A stretch of DNA of 64,000 bases, from the NCBI RefSeq assembly GCF_016841685.1, contig NZ_JAENYR010000001.1, positions 4,591-68,590 of the forward strand. Reading direction: 5' to 3'. How positions within the stretch are numbered: the first letter of the stretch is position 1; every line of letters begins with the position of its first letter. Positions 48,613 to 58,637 of this stretch are shown in pieces. The stretch is from Thiohalomonas denitrificans (lineage in GTDB: Bacteria > Pseudomonadota > Gammaproteobacteria > Thiohalomonadales > Thiohalomonadaceae). A program made the position numbers and the translations under genes. A model generated the notes under the pieces. That model had not been told where the DNA came from. It saw only the letters and a list, made by a program, of their open reading frames with translations, and searched no databases.

Positions 48613-49581
48613 TCAAAGATCGCCAATGACCACTGCCCGAATGGGTGCCGGGTACCCCTCCACGGTCCGCTTCGCGTCCCGGGGATCAAGGAAGTGGGGC
48701 AGGGAGTGGAACGTCATCCACTCGGTGGGGCGCTGCTCCTCAACCGTGGTTGGCGTGACATCGATCGTGCGGACGTCCCGAAGTCCCGCCTTGCGCATCC
48801 AGTCCTTCAGCGTGGTGACCGAAGGGATATTCCAGACATTGCGCATCTTTGCGTAACGACCCTCCGGCGCCAGTATGGCCTTCGCTTCGCCCTGGATGAC
48901 CAGGGTCTCCAGCACTACCTGCCCGCCCTCGCCCAGATGGGCCTTTAATTGCGTCAAATGCTCCAGCGGGTCGCGGCGATGATAGAGCACCCCCATAGAG
49001 AACACGGTATCGAAGCCGCCGTTGCCCTCGGGCAACTCTTCCAGCCTGAGCGGTAGAACGTAGTTCGGTACGGGTCCGATAAAGCGACTCAGGGCGGCAT
49101 ACTGCATCACGAACCGGAGGGTCGGATCGACTCCGACCACCAGGTCGGCGCCATCACCGAGCATGCGCCAGCCGTAATAGCCGTTGCCGCACCCGACATC
49201 GAGGATGCGCTTTCCCTTGAGAACCAGGGCATCCCTGAGTCGATTCCACTTCCAGTCCGAGCGCCATTCGGTGTCCAGGTGAATACCGAAAAGGCAGAAT
49301 GGGCCCTTGCGCCAGGGATGAAACGCCTTGAGTCGCTCAATGAGGAGTTCACGCTGCCCGAGTGACAGCTGCGTGGAATCGCCGATACGCAGACAGTCGG
49401 CAGTCAGCTCAACCGACGAGGGTGAAATCCGGGGGAGGGCATTCAGGGCAGCCTGCCAAAACCGGAGGTCGCCGTGGCTTGCCGGGTCGAGCGCAGCTTT
49501 CACCTTGCCACGCAACTGACTCGGCCAGTGTGACAACGGTGTATTGGCAAGGGCGTTGTATAGGCATTCGTAGTCGGGCAT
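48613..49581 (-). CDS. cmoB: tRNA U34 carboxymethyltransferase CmoB
   Basis: HPWRKGPFCLFGIHLDTEWRSDWKWNRL; DVGCGNGYYGWRMLG; start MPDYECLYN preferred. Confidence 0.94.
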   Translation of the reverse strand: MPDYECLYNALANTPLSHWPSQLRGKVKAALDPASHGDLRFWQAALNALPRISPSSVELTADCLRIGDSTQLSLGQRELLIERLKAFHPWRKGPFCLFGIHLDTEWRSDWKWNRLRDALVLKGKRILDVGCGNGYYGWRMLGDGADLVVGVDPTLRFVMQYAALSRFIGPVPNYVLPLRLEELPEGNGGFDTVFSMGVLYHRRDPLEHLTQLKAHLGEGGQVVLETLVIQGEAKAILAPEGRYAKMRNVWNIPSVTTLKDWMRKAGLRDVRTIDVTPTTVEEQRPTEWMTFHSLPHFLDPRDAKRTVEGYPAPIRAVVIGDL

Positions 49582-49668
49582 GGCGGAGATTTTACCACCC
49601 ATATCGTCCAGAGCGCGGATCACCGACAGCGGCAGGGCAACCGCATGGACCACTAGTTTCAAGCGAGT

Positions 49669-49912
49669 GATGCAAGTGCTTGATATCGGGTCGTCGGCAG
49701 CACGACTGCATGGGCGCAGGAGGTAGAACGATGCACGCCGCCATGGAAGGCGTGGTGCTAGACAATGCATGGTGCATATTGTCGAGTGAGCCGTTCTCGA
49801 GGGATGCTCCGTCACGCCTGCAGGGATGAAAGCTGATGGCTCCGCATAATCTTCACTTCCTAAATCCCTGTAGGTCGTATTCACAGCGTACCTGATATCA
49901 AGCACTTGCATC
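49669..49912. mobile_element. MITE-like element, about 23-bp terminal inverted repeats
   Basis: GATGCAAGTGCTTGATATCGGGT / ACCTGATATCAAGCACTTGCATC, one mismatch. Confidence 0.7.
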
Positions 49913-50006
49913 GTTCGCCAAGCACGAAGCCTGTAGGTATGCGCTTACCGCTGCTGACAGCGGTCAGATTAGCCTTACTTTGAGCAGGGGTTGTATATTT
50001 AAGCGC

Positions 50007-50022
50007 ATCAGCATATGCTGAT
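50007..50022. promoter_or_regulatory. Perfect 16-bp palindrome ATCAGCATATGCTGAT, candidate operator
   Basis: Direct reading. Confidence 0.45.
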
Positions 50023-50030
50023 ATTAATGC

Positions 50031-50044
50031 TTGATTTATATCAA
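50031..50044. promoter_or_regulatory. FNR/ANR/CRP-family box TTGATTTATATCAA
   Basis: Exact match to TTGAT-N4-ATCAA, next to an RBS. Confidence 0.5.
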
Positions 50045-50057
50045 AGAGGAGCTCGCC

Positions 50058-50192
50058 ATGATCACCGTCGGAATCCTTACCGCTATTCCTGCGATTCTGT
50101 TTACGCTGGTTGGCGTGGCCATTGTAGTGCTGCTCTATCCCTATGCCCGCTGCTTCCTGGTCCGCGGCACTGGCGGTGATTGCCGGACGTAA
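50058..50192 (+). CDS. Putative 44-aa small membrane protein
   Basis: MITVGILTAIPAILFTLVGVAIVVLLYPYARCFLVRGTGGDCRT*; SD agaggag upstream; below ORF-track cutoff. Confidence 0.55.
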   Translation: MITVGILTAIPAILFTLVGVAIVVLLYPYARCFLVRGTGGDCRT

Positions 50193-50274
50193 TTGGCGGG
50201 GTCTGGCCTGTCGGACTTGGGGATTCCAGACCGTCTGAGTTCGACAGGCTGCGGTCCGGCTTGATTAGGGCGAA

Positions 50275-52650
50275 TCAGGATAGCCTTCGTTCGGTGGCGG
50301 CAACCTGCTCCTTGACGCGAATGAAGCTGTCGGGATTGACCGAGATCGAATCGATCCCGGACTCCACCAGGAACTGTGCGAATTCCGGGTGATCGCTGGG
50401 CGCCTGCCCGCACAGGCCGACCTTGCAATCGTGTCGGTGGGCTCGTTCGATCACCTGGGTGATGAGCACCTTGACCGCCTCATCCTGTTCATCGAACAGG
50501 CCGGCGAGCCGGTCGGAGTCCCGGTCGACCCCGAGCGTGAGCTGGGTCAGGTCGTTGCTGCCGATGGAAAACCCGTCGAAGCGCTGGGCGAACTGTTCGG
50601 CCAGGATCACATTGGAGGGGATCTCGCACATGACGTAGATCTCGAGACCGGACTGGCTCCGCGCCAGACCGTGTTCGGCCATGGTCTCCAGCACGCGATC
50701 GGCCTCCTTCAGCGTTCGGCAGAACGGAATCATGACCCGTATATTCGATAGGCCCAGTACCTCCCGGGCCATTTTGATGGCGCGGCATTCAAGCGCGAAG
50801 CCCTTCTCATACCCTTCGTGGTAGTAGCGGCTCGCACCCCGCCAGCCGAGCATGGGATTCTCCTCCTTTGGCTCGAAGGCGCGTCCCCCCAGTAATTCTG
50901 CATACTCGTTGGTCTTGAAATCGCTCATGCGCACAATCACCGGATTCGGCCAGCGGGAAGCGGCTATCAGGCTGATCCCCCGCGCCAGTGTCTCCACGAA
51001 GTAGTCTGTAGGTTCGTCGAAGGCGCGAGTCAGTTCGGCGATCCTCTGTCGGTCGCTGTCATCAGTCACCCGGTCCGGCTCGACCAGGGCCATCGGATGG
51101 ACCTTGATCAGGTTGTTGATGATGAACTCCATGCGGGCAAGGCCGACCCCGTCGGCGGGCAGACGCCACCACTGAAGGGCCGCTGACGGATTGGCCAAAT
51201 TCAGCATGACCGCGGTTTTGGTCTCGGGAATGTCTTCCAGTGCCAGATCCCGCGTCTCGAAGTCGGCCTTGCCTTCATAGATGAAGCCTTCATCCCCTTC
51301 GGCACAGGAGACGGTCACCTCCTGACCCGACTTCAGGACCCTGGACGCATTTCCGGTCCCGACGACGGCGGGCAGGCCCAGCTCACGACTGACAATGGCG
51401 GCGTGAGAGGTCCGCCCGCCGTGATCGGTGACAATTGCCGCGGCCTTTTTCATTACCGGAACCCAGTCGGGGTCGGTCATGGGCGTGACGAGAATCGCCC
51501 CGTCTTCGAACTGGCCGATCTCGTCGGGACTGGCGAGCTGGCAAACCTTTCCCGTGGCAATCGCCTCACCGACCGAAAGTCCGCGTACCAGCTCTTTACC
51601 CTTGTCTTTCAGGGTATAGCTCTTGAGCATTTGGCTGCCGCGCTGCGACTGGACGGTTTCGGGACGTGCCTGAACCACCCAGAGCTTCCTTGTCTCCCCA
51701 TCTTTGGCCCATTCGATGTCCATGGGACGGTCGTAATGGCGCTCGATGATCACCGCCCAGCGCGCGAGCTGCATGGTTTCGGTATCAGTGAGCACGAATG
51801 CGTTACGCTCACTCTCGTCGGTGGGTACCTTTCGGGTGGGCTCATCTCCGCCGCCGGCATAGATCATCTTGTTACCCTTGTTGCCGAGCCGCCGTTCGAG
51901 GACCGGCCGGAATTGCGGGTTGTCCAGCAAAGGTTTAAAGACGCGGTACTCATCAGGGTCGACCGAGCCCTGTACCACCAGCTCGCCCAGCCCCCAGGAG
52001 GCATTGATCAGCACCGCTTCGGAGAAGCCGGTTTCAGTGTCGATGGAGAACATGACGCCGGCGCCTCCGAGGTCGGAACGAACCATGTGCTGAATGCCGA
52101 TCGAGAGGGCGACCTGGAGGTGGTCGAAGCCCTGGTTTTCGCGATAGCTGATGGCCCGATCGGTGAACAATGAGGCGTAGCACTTTCGGCAGGCATCGAG
52201 CAGTGCCTCTTCACCACGGATATTCAAAAAGCTCTCCTGCTGGCCGGCGAATGAGGCGGCAGGGAGATCTTCGGCCGTGGCACTCGATCGCACCGCGACC
52301 GATATCTCCTCACCATTGCCCAGCTGCCGATATCCCTTGCGGATCTCCTGCTCCAGTGGCGGGGGGAACTCCGCCTTGTCGAACATGTGCCGGATTTTTT
52401 TTCCGGATTCGGACAGGTTGTTGCTGTTCCTGGCGCCGACCACTCTTGCGATCGCACCATTCAGATCATTGCGTCGAAGAAATTCGCGATAGGCGTGGGC
52501 GGTTGTTGCGAAACCGTCGGGGACGGCAATGCCGGTTTCCTTGAGAGTGGCGATCATCTCTCCGAGTGAAGCATTCTTACCGCCGACAAGGGCAGTGTCG
52601 GTGGAGCGCAGCGCGGTAAAAGGCAGCGTCAGGGCATTTTCGTCGGCCAT
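50275..52650 (-). CDS. ppsA: Phosphoenolpyruvate synthase
   Basis: VGGKNASLGEMI; TDHGGRTSHAAIVSRELGLPAVVG. Confidence 0.97.
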   Translation of the reverse strand: MADENALTLPFTALRSTDTALVGGKNASLGEMIATLKETGIAVPDGFATTAHAYREFLRRNDLNGAIARVVGARNSNNLSESGKKIRHMFDKAEFPPPLEQEIRKGYRQLGNGEEISVAVRSSATAEDLPAASFAGQQESFLNIRGEEALLDACRKCYASLFTDRAISYRENQGFDHLQVALSIGIQHMVRSDLGGAGVMFSIDTETGFSEAVLINASWGLGELVVQGSVDPDEYRVFKPLLDNPQFRPVLERRLGNKGNKMIYAGGGDEPTRKVPTDESERNAFVLTDTETMQLARWAVIIERHYDRPMDIEWAKDGETRKLWVVQARPETVQSQRGSQMLKSYTLKDKGKELVRGLSVGEAIATGKVCQLASPDEIGQFEDGAILVTPMTDPDWVPVMKKAAAIVTDHGGRTSHAAIVSRELGLPAVVGTGNASRVLKSGQEVTVSCAEGDEGFIYEGKADFETRDLALEDIPETKTAVMLNLANPSAALQWWRLPADGVGLARMEFIINNLIKVHPMALVEPDRVTDDSDRQRIAELTRAFDEPTDYFVETLARGISLIAASRWPNPVIVRMSDFKTNEYAELLGGRAFEPKEENPMLGWRGASRYYHEGYEKGFALECRAIKMAREVLGLSNIRVMIPFCRTLKEADRVLETMAEHGLARSQSGLEIYVMCEIPSNVILAEQFAQRFDGFSIGSNDLTQLTLGVDRDSDRLAGLFDEQDEAVKVLITQVIERAHRHDCKVGLCGQAPSDHPEFAQFLVESGIDSISVNPDSFIRVKEQVAATERRLS

Positions 52651-52779
52651 TTTGATCTCCTTGGTTCCTGTTCATGAGCGGCACCATCGCGACGGTATTC
52701 GAATCCAATAATGGGTTCCGCAAGATGGTGCGATATTCTCATTCCATCTCAAGCGCGCTCACGGCAGATGCAGGGCTAC

Positions 52780-53922
52780 TCAGGCTCGCCAGTGTTGCTC
52801 GTTACCATCGGAATCCAGGGTCACCCGGCGCCGCAGGTCGGCAAGCGAAAGTGTGCCGCGCAGGATGCCGTGTTCGACGATCATCAGCAGTTGATCGCCA
52901 CGGCGGCTCATCGCCGACAGTGCGCTTTCGGCATCGGAATCCGGCGTCAGCGATTCCTCCACCGGACAGCCGTGGGCGTAGTCCATTACCGTTCGCTCAT
53001 TCCATTCCGCACGCGGGACACGCTTGGGAAGATTTGCGTCGATGCAACCGACCAGGCGATCCTCTTCGACCACCGGAAACATCGTGTGTGGATACCCCTG
53101 CGAAAAACGGTTAGCGAGATCGGAAAGGGAGGTATCAGCCGGAACCCGGACCGGATAGCGATCCATCAGGGACTGCACCGGTACCCCTTTCAGTCGCTCA
53201 CGGACTTTCATCTGTCGATAGGAGCCATGAGCTGCCATTCGCAAAAATAACCCGATAAGAATCCACCAGACTCCCCCCACCGGATTGCCGCTCAATATCG
53301 CCCAAATTCCCAACACCACCAGTACCCATCCAAAGCCCGCTCCAATCTGCACCGCGATACGGGTAGCCCAGTCCAGATCCTTGCGTACACCCCATAAGAT
53401 CGAACGCAGGATCCTTCCTCCGTCCAGGGGGAAGGCGGGTATGACGTTGAATACGGCCAACAACAGGTTGAGATAGGCGAGATAGAGGATCACGCCCGCG
53501 ACGGTCGGCGGCAAGCCGAGGGCGCCGCTGAGCGCAGAGAGCTGGAAAAAGCCCCAAGCCAAAACGGCACTGGCAATCGGGCCGGCCGCCGCCATCATGA
53601 ATTCCGCCTTGGCACTCGGTGGTTCATCCTCCATCTCCGCGACACCGCCGAAGATGAATAGGGTGATGCCGTCGATGGGCATCCCGTAACGGCGCGCCAC
53701 GATGGAGTGACAGAACTCGTGCAGAACGATGGAGACCAGCAGTCCGATAACCCCGGCGACCGCCATGGTCCAGTACTGCGCCAGGGTCAGGTCGGGAACA
53801 AAGAAAGGAAATAGACCGTGGGCAAGAGACCATGCAACGAGCAGGCCCAAAAACAGCCAACTCAGGTCGATGCGTACCTCGAAACCGAGCAGGCGAAACA
53901 GCTTGATGCGTTTCCCGAACAT
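52780..53922 (-). CDS. Site-2 protease (M50) with C-terminal CBS domains
   Basis: VSIVLHEFCHSIVARRYG; FPLDGGRILRS; two CBS-like segments. Confidence 0.92.
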   Translation of the reverse strand: MFGKRIKLFRLLGFEVRIDLSWLFLGLLVAWSLAHGLFPFFVPDLTLAQYWTMAVAGVIGLLVSIVLHEFCHSIVARRYGMPIDGITLFIFGGVAEMEDEPPSAKAEFMMAAAGPIASAVLAWGFFQLSALSGALGLPPTVAGVILYLAYLNLLLAVFNVIPAFPLDGGRILRSILWGVRKDLDWATRIAVQIGAGFGWVLVVLGIWAILSGNPVGGVWWILIGLFLRMAAHGSYRQMKVRERLKGVPVQSLMDRYPVRVPADTSLSDLANRFSQGYPHTMFPVVEEDRLVGCIDANLPKRVPRAEWNERTVMDYAHGCPVEESLTPDSDAESALSAMSRRGDQLLMIVEHGILRGTLSLADLRRRVTLDSDGNEQHWRA

Positions 53923-54044
53923 GGCCTCATCCTGTGACGGCTATGAGCCCTCGGCTCTTACCGCAGAGTGTAGTGGAGTCCTCGAACCGGCAAGTTCCGG
54001 TTTTACTGATATCTTTGGAGTAGGAGCATCAACGGAGCAGGGCC

Positions 54045-54506
54045 GTGGACCCCATCGGTGAAGGCATTAACGGGTTCGCTGTTGCGTATCTGGCCTTCTG
54101 GTTGATTGTGGCGTGGTTTAGTGCCTACGCGAAGCATACTCGGGAGACGACGCAGATGCTGAATGACAAGCTGGCTCCCGAGTTGCCGAAAGGCGTAAGT
54201 GTGCAACTGTCGCCGCCCTGGTATGCTCGCTTGGGTGTCGTCGAAAATATCCTCACCCTGAGCGTCCTCGGCTATGGGCTGGTGATTCTCGAGTGGCAGT
54301 GGACTCTGGGTGGCTTCGGGCTGTTCCTGCTGGTTTTACTACCACTGGCCACACAGTTTCTGACCCCACATCCAGGCTCCTGGCATTACGTCAAAATCCT
54401 GCGGCGGCGACTGCAGATCCGAATGGCGGAGAGCGCTCAGGAGAATGATCGGGAGCAGGCACAGATCTACCGTATCGCTTTGCAGCGTATCGACCAGGGG
54501 CTTTGA
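54045..54506 (+). CDS. Hypothetical membrane protein
   Basis: 153 aa with TM segments; overlaps next ORF. Confidence 0.6.
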   Translation: MDPIGEGINGFAVAYLAFWLIVAWFSAYAKHTRETTQMLNDKLAPELPKGVSVQLSPPWYARLGVVENILTLSVLGYGLVILEWQWTLGGFGLFLLVLLPLATQFLTPHPGSWHYVKILRRRLQIRMAESAQENDREQAQIYRIALQRIDQGL

Positions 54507-54523
54507 TAAGCCGGGAGGAGTCC

Positions 54524-54853
54524 ATGCGAAGGCAAGATCCCGAAAACCGGGTTTTCTGGGGTGGACAGGGATCGCTGGATCCGGCGGTCGAACTGTTCAA
54601 GGAAAAAGGTAGTGTCGAGATAGAGATGCCAGCGGAACTGCACCATGCGGTATTTTCCCACCTCTGTTCCGGGGCTCGGGAGAGTCAGGTGGAGCAGATT
54701 GACCAGGAGGGTGATGCGGACCTGCTGGAACGGATCGCGGAAATCGGACAACTGGCCGACTTGCGGGTCTTCCTGCCTCTTGCGCGCGAGCGCCATGCCA
54801 GGGTCTCGATCCGGAGTCCGGCTCCGCATCTGACGATTCAGGCAGAGGACTAG
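54524..54853 (+). CDS. Hypothetical protein
   Basis: 109 aa MRRQDPENRVFWGGQG...; SD-like gggaggag upstream. Confidence 0.6.
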   Translation: MRRQDPENRVFWGGQGSLDPAVELFKEKGSVEIEMPAELHHAVFSHLCSGARESQVEQIDQEGDADLLERIAEIGQLADLRVFLPLARERHARVSIRSPAPHLTIQAED

Positions 54854-54885
54854 CAGGTTGCGCCGGGCGTCGGCTTGAAGGCCGA

Positions 54886-55101
54886 CCTGGGAGCCTGTCC
54901 GAGAACAGACTGACCGACTCGGCTCGGGCATCCTGCTTCGCTCTGACTCCTCCACCATGGAGTCGTGCGGCCAAGCCTGATTGGCCAGATTTCCCGCTCA
55001 TTTTCGTTAAATAGAACCACTATTCGCCTCAAATGACCGAAAAATCCGACTCAATCCGTCTTGCCCTCGTGACGGTCGCTATTCTCGGACAGGCTCCCAG
55101 G
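54886..55101. mobile_element. MITE-like element with 20-bp perfect terminal inverted repeats
   Basis: CCTGGGAGCCTGTCCGAGAA (54886-54905) / TTCTCGGACAGGCTCCCAGG (55082-55101). Confidence 0.75.
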
Positions 55102-55180
55102 GTGAAGCAGATGGAGCTCTATCATCCACTTCTATCGTTCGGCCTCTGCCAGCTATCCAAGACAGGTCCGGTGATTGCTG

Positions 55181-56896
55181 ATGCGTGAGAACCGGGAAAT
55201 CGCCCATACGTTTGACACGCTGGCTGACCTGCTGGAGATCGAAGGCGCCAATCCGTTCCGGGTACGGGCCTATCGCAATGCCGCCCGCGTACTCGACGGT
55301 ATTTCCCAGAATGTGGCGTCGATGATCCGGGAGGGGCGCGATCTTTCACAGTATCCCGGTATCGGCAAGGACCTGGCCGAAAAAATCCGTACGGTGAGCG
55401 AAACGGGGACCCTGCCTCTGCTTGAAGAGGTGGAGAAGCGGGTTCCTCTGGCGTTGAGTCAAATCACTCAAATCGAGGGCCTCGGCCCGCGTCGGGTCAA
55501 GGCGCTCCATGAGTCACTCCAGATCAATAGTCTCGATGATTTGGAGAAAGCTATCGAGCAAGGGAGAGTGCGTGAACTTCCAGGTTTCGGTGCGCGTACG
55601 GAAGAGCTTATCCGCAATGGTCTGGCGCGACTTCGAGCCAGCCAGGGGCGAACCCTGATCGCGGATGCCGAAGAGACCGCGGTACATCTGGAGCAGTATC
55701 TGTCTGAGCTGGAAGGCGTGAAGCAGGTGACGGTCGCCGGTAGTTACCGGCGCCGCCGGGAAACGGTCGGTGACCTGGATGTACTGGTGACTTGCCGCCG
55801 GGGAGTACCGGTAGGAAAACAGTTTACCCGTTTCGAGCCGGTCGAGACGATTCTCTCTCAAGGGGAAACCCGCTCATCGGTGCGTCTGCGCAGCGGGCTG
55901 CAGGTGGATCTGCGTGTGGTTCCCGAGATCAGTTACGGTGCTGCACTGCACTACTTTACGGGTTCCAAGGCACACAATATCGCGATAAGAAAGTTGGGTG
56001 TGGCGCGCGGCCTCAAGATTAACGAATACGGCGTATTCAGGGGTGATCGACGAATCGCCGGCCGAACCGAGAAAGAGGTGTTCGCATCGGTCGGCCTGCC
56101 ATTCATCGAACCGGAACTGAGGGAGGACCGGGGCGAAATCGAAGCCGCCAGGAACGGAGGCCTTCCAAACCTGATTCGAACGCAGGACATCCGCGGCGAT
56201 TTGCACGCCCATACCACTGCCAGCGACGGGCGCAGTAGCCTCGAGTCGATGGTCCAGGCGGCCCGGGAGCGAGGATACGAATATCTGGCGATCACCGATC
56301 ATTCCCAAGCGGTGACCGTCGCCAGAGGTCTGGATGTCGAACGGCTACGGCAGCAGATTCAGGCCATCGATCGGCTTCAGCGGCAGTATGACGATATCCG
56401 GATCCTCAAGGGGAGCGAAGTGGATATTCTCGAGGATGGCCGCCTCGACCTGCCGGATGACATCCTTCGCGAATTGGACATCACTGTCTGCTCGGTACAC
56501 TCCCGCTTCAATCTCTCTGAGGCGAAACAGACGGAGCGCATCCTGCGTGCGATGGACAATCCGCACTTCCGCATCCTGGGCCATCCCAGTGGGCGCATCC
56601 TCAACAAACGCGACCCTTATCAAGTTGACCTGGCGCGGATTATCGCAGGCGCTGCCGAACGTGGGCGTTTTCTGGAAGTGAATGCCCAGCCCGACCGGTT
56701 GGACCTGACCGACACGGCCTGCCGGTTGGCAAAGGCGCAGGGCGCGAAGGTGGCTATTTCCACCGATGCTCACTCCGATATGGGACTTGCAAAACTTCGT
56801 TTTGGAATCGGTCAGGCGCGCCGCGGCTGGCTGGAAAGGGACGACGTGATCAATACCCGGCCGCTTGCAGGTTTGTTGAAGTTACTCCAGTCGTAA
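55181..56896 (+). CDS. polX: DNA polymerase/3'-5' exonuclease PolX (PHP domain)
   Basis: N-terminal PolX-like HhH; nucleotidyltransferase AGSYRRRRETVGDLDVLV; PHP DLHAHTTASDG. Confidence 0.93.
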   Translation: MRENREIAHTFDTLADLLEIEGANPFRVRAYRNAARVLDGISQNVASMIREGRDLSQYPGIGKDLAEKIRTVSETGTLPLLEEVEKRVPLALSQITQIEGLGPRRVKALHESLQINSLDDLEKAIEQGRVRELPGFGARTEELIRNGLARLRASQGRTLIADAEETAVHLEQYLSELEGVKQVTVAGSYRRRRETVGDLDVLVTCRRGVPVGKQFTRFEPVETILSQGETRSSVRLRSGLQVDLRVVPEISYGAALHYFTGSKAHNIAIRKLGVARGLKINEYGVFRGDRRIAGRTEKEVFASVGLPFIEPELREDRGEIEAARNGGLPNLIRTQDIRGDLHAHTTASDGRSSLESMVQAARERGYEYLAITDHSQAVTVARGLDVERLRQQIQAIDRLQRQYDDIRILKGSEVDILEDGRLDLPDDILRELDITVCSVHSRFNLSEAKQTERILRAMDNPHFRILGHPSGRILNKRDPYQVDLARIIAGAAERGRFLEVNAQPDRLDLTDTACRLAKAQGAKVAISTDAHSDMGLAKLRFGIGQARRGWLERDDVINTRPLAGLLKLLQS

Positions 56897-56922
56897 GCTC
56901 CTTCCTCTCCTTTTGGCTTCAT

Positions 56923-57411
56923 TCACTTGTCGAGCTGATCGAGTAGCTCTGTCGTTACCTGGTCGAAGCGCACAACGGCATCACCGCCGTGGTCGGCCAT
57001 AAAGTCCCTCGCATCGGCCTCGCTGGGGTGTGGGACAAGTTCGTGTCCCATCGGCCCAAGCACGTCGGAGCCGATGACGTAGTAGGCGCTGCGGGCATCG
57101 ATCCTGGCAAGATCGTAGTAGTCGGTCACCGCAATGGCGCTGATATCTGCAGCGGTATGGCCAGGTGCGTATTTGGGAAGGTCCAGGAGGTACTTGAACA
57201 GGTCCTTGGCACCATCGAAGTGGTGGGCATGCTCGTCCTGGTAAACCACAGTGGCCGCCCATTCGGGGTACTTGGCCACGAACATACCGCACACCGGGCA
57301 GGTGTCGGTCGGCTCGGGATCAGGTACTTCCAGTGTCCCGGCGAGCAGGAGTGGAGTGGTGAGGCAGAGTGCCAGGAAAACGCCTGCCAAAGTTACAGGA
57401 TGTCTATGCAC
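56923..57411 (-). CDS. NosL-family copper-binding protein
   Basis: CPVCGMFVAKYPEWAATVVYQDEHAHHFDGAKDLFKYL. Confidence 0.88.
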   Translation of the reverse strand: MHRHPVTLAGVFLALCLTTPLLLAGTLEVPDPEPTDTCPVCGMFVAKYPEWAATVVYQDEHAHHFDGAKDLFKYLLDLPKYAPGHTAADISAIAVTDYYDLARIDARSAYYVIGSDVLGPMGHELVPHPSEADARDFMADHGGDAVVRFDQVTTELLDQLDK

Positions 57412-57426
57412 GTACAGGTCTCCTTG

Positions 57427-57450
57427 GGAGCGAAGCCGTGGCTTCGCTCC
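57427..57450. repeat. Near-perfect short hairpin/REP-like palindrome
   Basis: GGAGCGAAGCC-GT-GGCTTCGCTCC. Confidence 0.6.
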
Positions 57451-57456
57451 TGATAG

Positions 57457-58074
57457 CTACTTGTTTTTCATTTTTGCCCGCCGTTCGGCACGGCGTTTTC
57501 GAATCATCATGGTGTCCTTGGCCATGTCCAGGTAGGCTGCGGTCAACGCTGTGTCGAAGTCACCCAGTTCACCGCCATGCTCCTTTTGGGCCGCTTCGGC
57601 CTGCCGGCGTTGGCCGTAGGCCAGCTTGCTGCGTCCGCTCATCGTCCCCTTCTGACTGCTGCCGATGAGGTAGGTAGCCTCTTCCACGTTTACCAACGGT
57701 TTAATCTCATCGCTGCCAGCGTAGTCACCCGCATATATCGCCTTTGGGCCCCTGTCGATGTTGAGGCTCAAACTGATCGCGGCACAGTGAAGTGAGCAAG
57801 TGCCATCCACGAGGTCATCTTCATAGTGGACCAGGTGGCGCGTGTGGCTGAACATGGTTCGGTCCATTCCGCAATAGGGGCACTTGGGATATTTCTGCAG
57901 TTCGTTTTCCCGGGGGTTGGGATCCTTGGGCGTTTTCGGAGTGAACTGCAGAGGCGTTCCGTCCGTTGGGGCAGCCGTAGACGTGGCGGGGATGCCGATC
58001 GCCAGCAGGGCGCCGACACCAGCCATACTCTGCAACAGGTTACGTCGTTTCATCTTCGCTCTCCTCGAGTGCAT
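57457..58074 (-). CDS. Second NosL-family protein, exported
   Basis: MKRRNLLQSMAGVGALLAIG signal; CPYCGMDRTMFSHTRHLVHYEDD; CSLHC. Confidence 0.8.
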   Translation of the reverse strand: MHSRRAKMKRRNLLQSMAGVGALLAIGIPATSTAAPTDGTPLQFTPKTPKDPNPRENELQKYPKCPYCGMDRTMFSHTRHLVHYEDDLVDGTCSLHCAAISLSLNIDRGPKAIYAGDYAGSDEIKPLVNVEEATYLIGSSQKGTMSGRSKLAYGQRRQAEAAQKEHGGELGDFDTALTAAYLDMAKDTMMIRKRRAERRAKMKNK

Positions 58075-58139
58075 GACCTCTCTGTAATGAGAGGATTAGA
58101 AAAAAGGTAGTCGTATGGGGCTGCGGATAACCTTTTCCT

Positions 58140-58637
58140 CTACAGCAGCGGCTCTACCATCTGAGAAAACGTGACCGCATCCGACTCGCCGATGATCTTT
58201 CCGCGCACCAGGCCTTTCCTGTCGACCAGGAACGTCACCGGTAGGGCAATTACTCCGTAGTCGCGGGATACCACACCGTCGCTGTCGAGCAGAGTGTCAT
58301 ACGAGTACCCGATCTGCTCGGCGGTACGTGCAACCCGGTCGCGTTCCTGCTCCACATTGATCGCCAGCAGGCGCAAGCCGCGTGGCGCCAGGCGCTGGTA
58401 TTCAGGTTCGAGTTCGCGCATCTCCTTTTTGCAGAAGCGGCACCAATCGGCCCAGAAGCGAATAGCGACTACCTCCCCGCGCAGGTCCGCCAGACGCACT
58501 CGTCCACCATCCAGATGTGCCAACTCAAAGCCGGGGGCCGGCTTGCCATTGGGCACCAGCGGACGCTCACCGTTGCAGCCCGCGATGAGGAGCGCGACGG
58601 CAACCATCGACAGAAGGATCCAGAATCGTCTCACCAT
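58140..58637 (-). CDS. TlpA-family thiol-disulfide lipoprotein
   Basis: LIAGCNG lipobox; FWADWCRFCKKEMRELEPEYQRL. Confidence 0.88.
   Translation of the reverse strand: MVRRFWILLSMVAVALLIAGCNGERPLVPNGKPAPGFELAHLDGGRVRLADLRGEVVAIRFWADWCRFCKKEMRELEPEYQRLAPRGLRLLAINVEQERDRVARTAEQIGYSYDTLLDSDGVVSRDYGVIALPVTFLVDRKGLVRGKIIGESDAVTFSQMVEPLL

Noticed and set aside
49582-49911. N-terminal extension of the cmoB ORF
   Set aside because: Extension falls in the inverted-repeat element; CmoB similarity starts near MPDYECLYN (49581).
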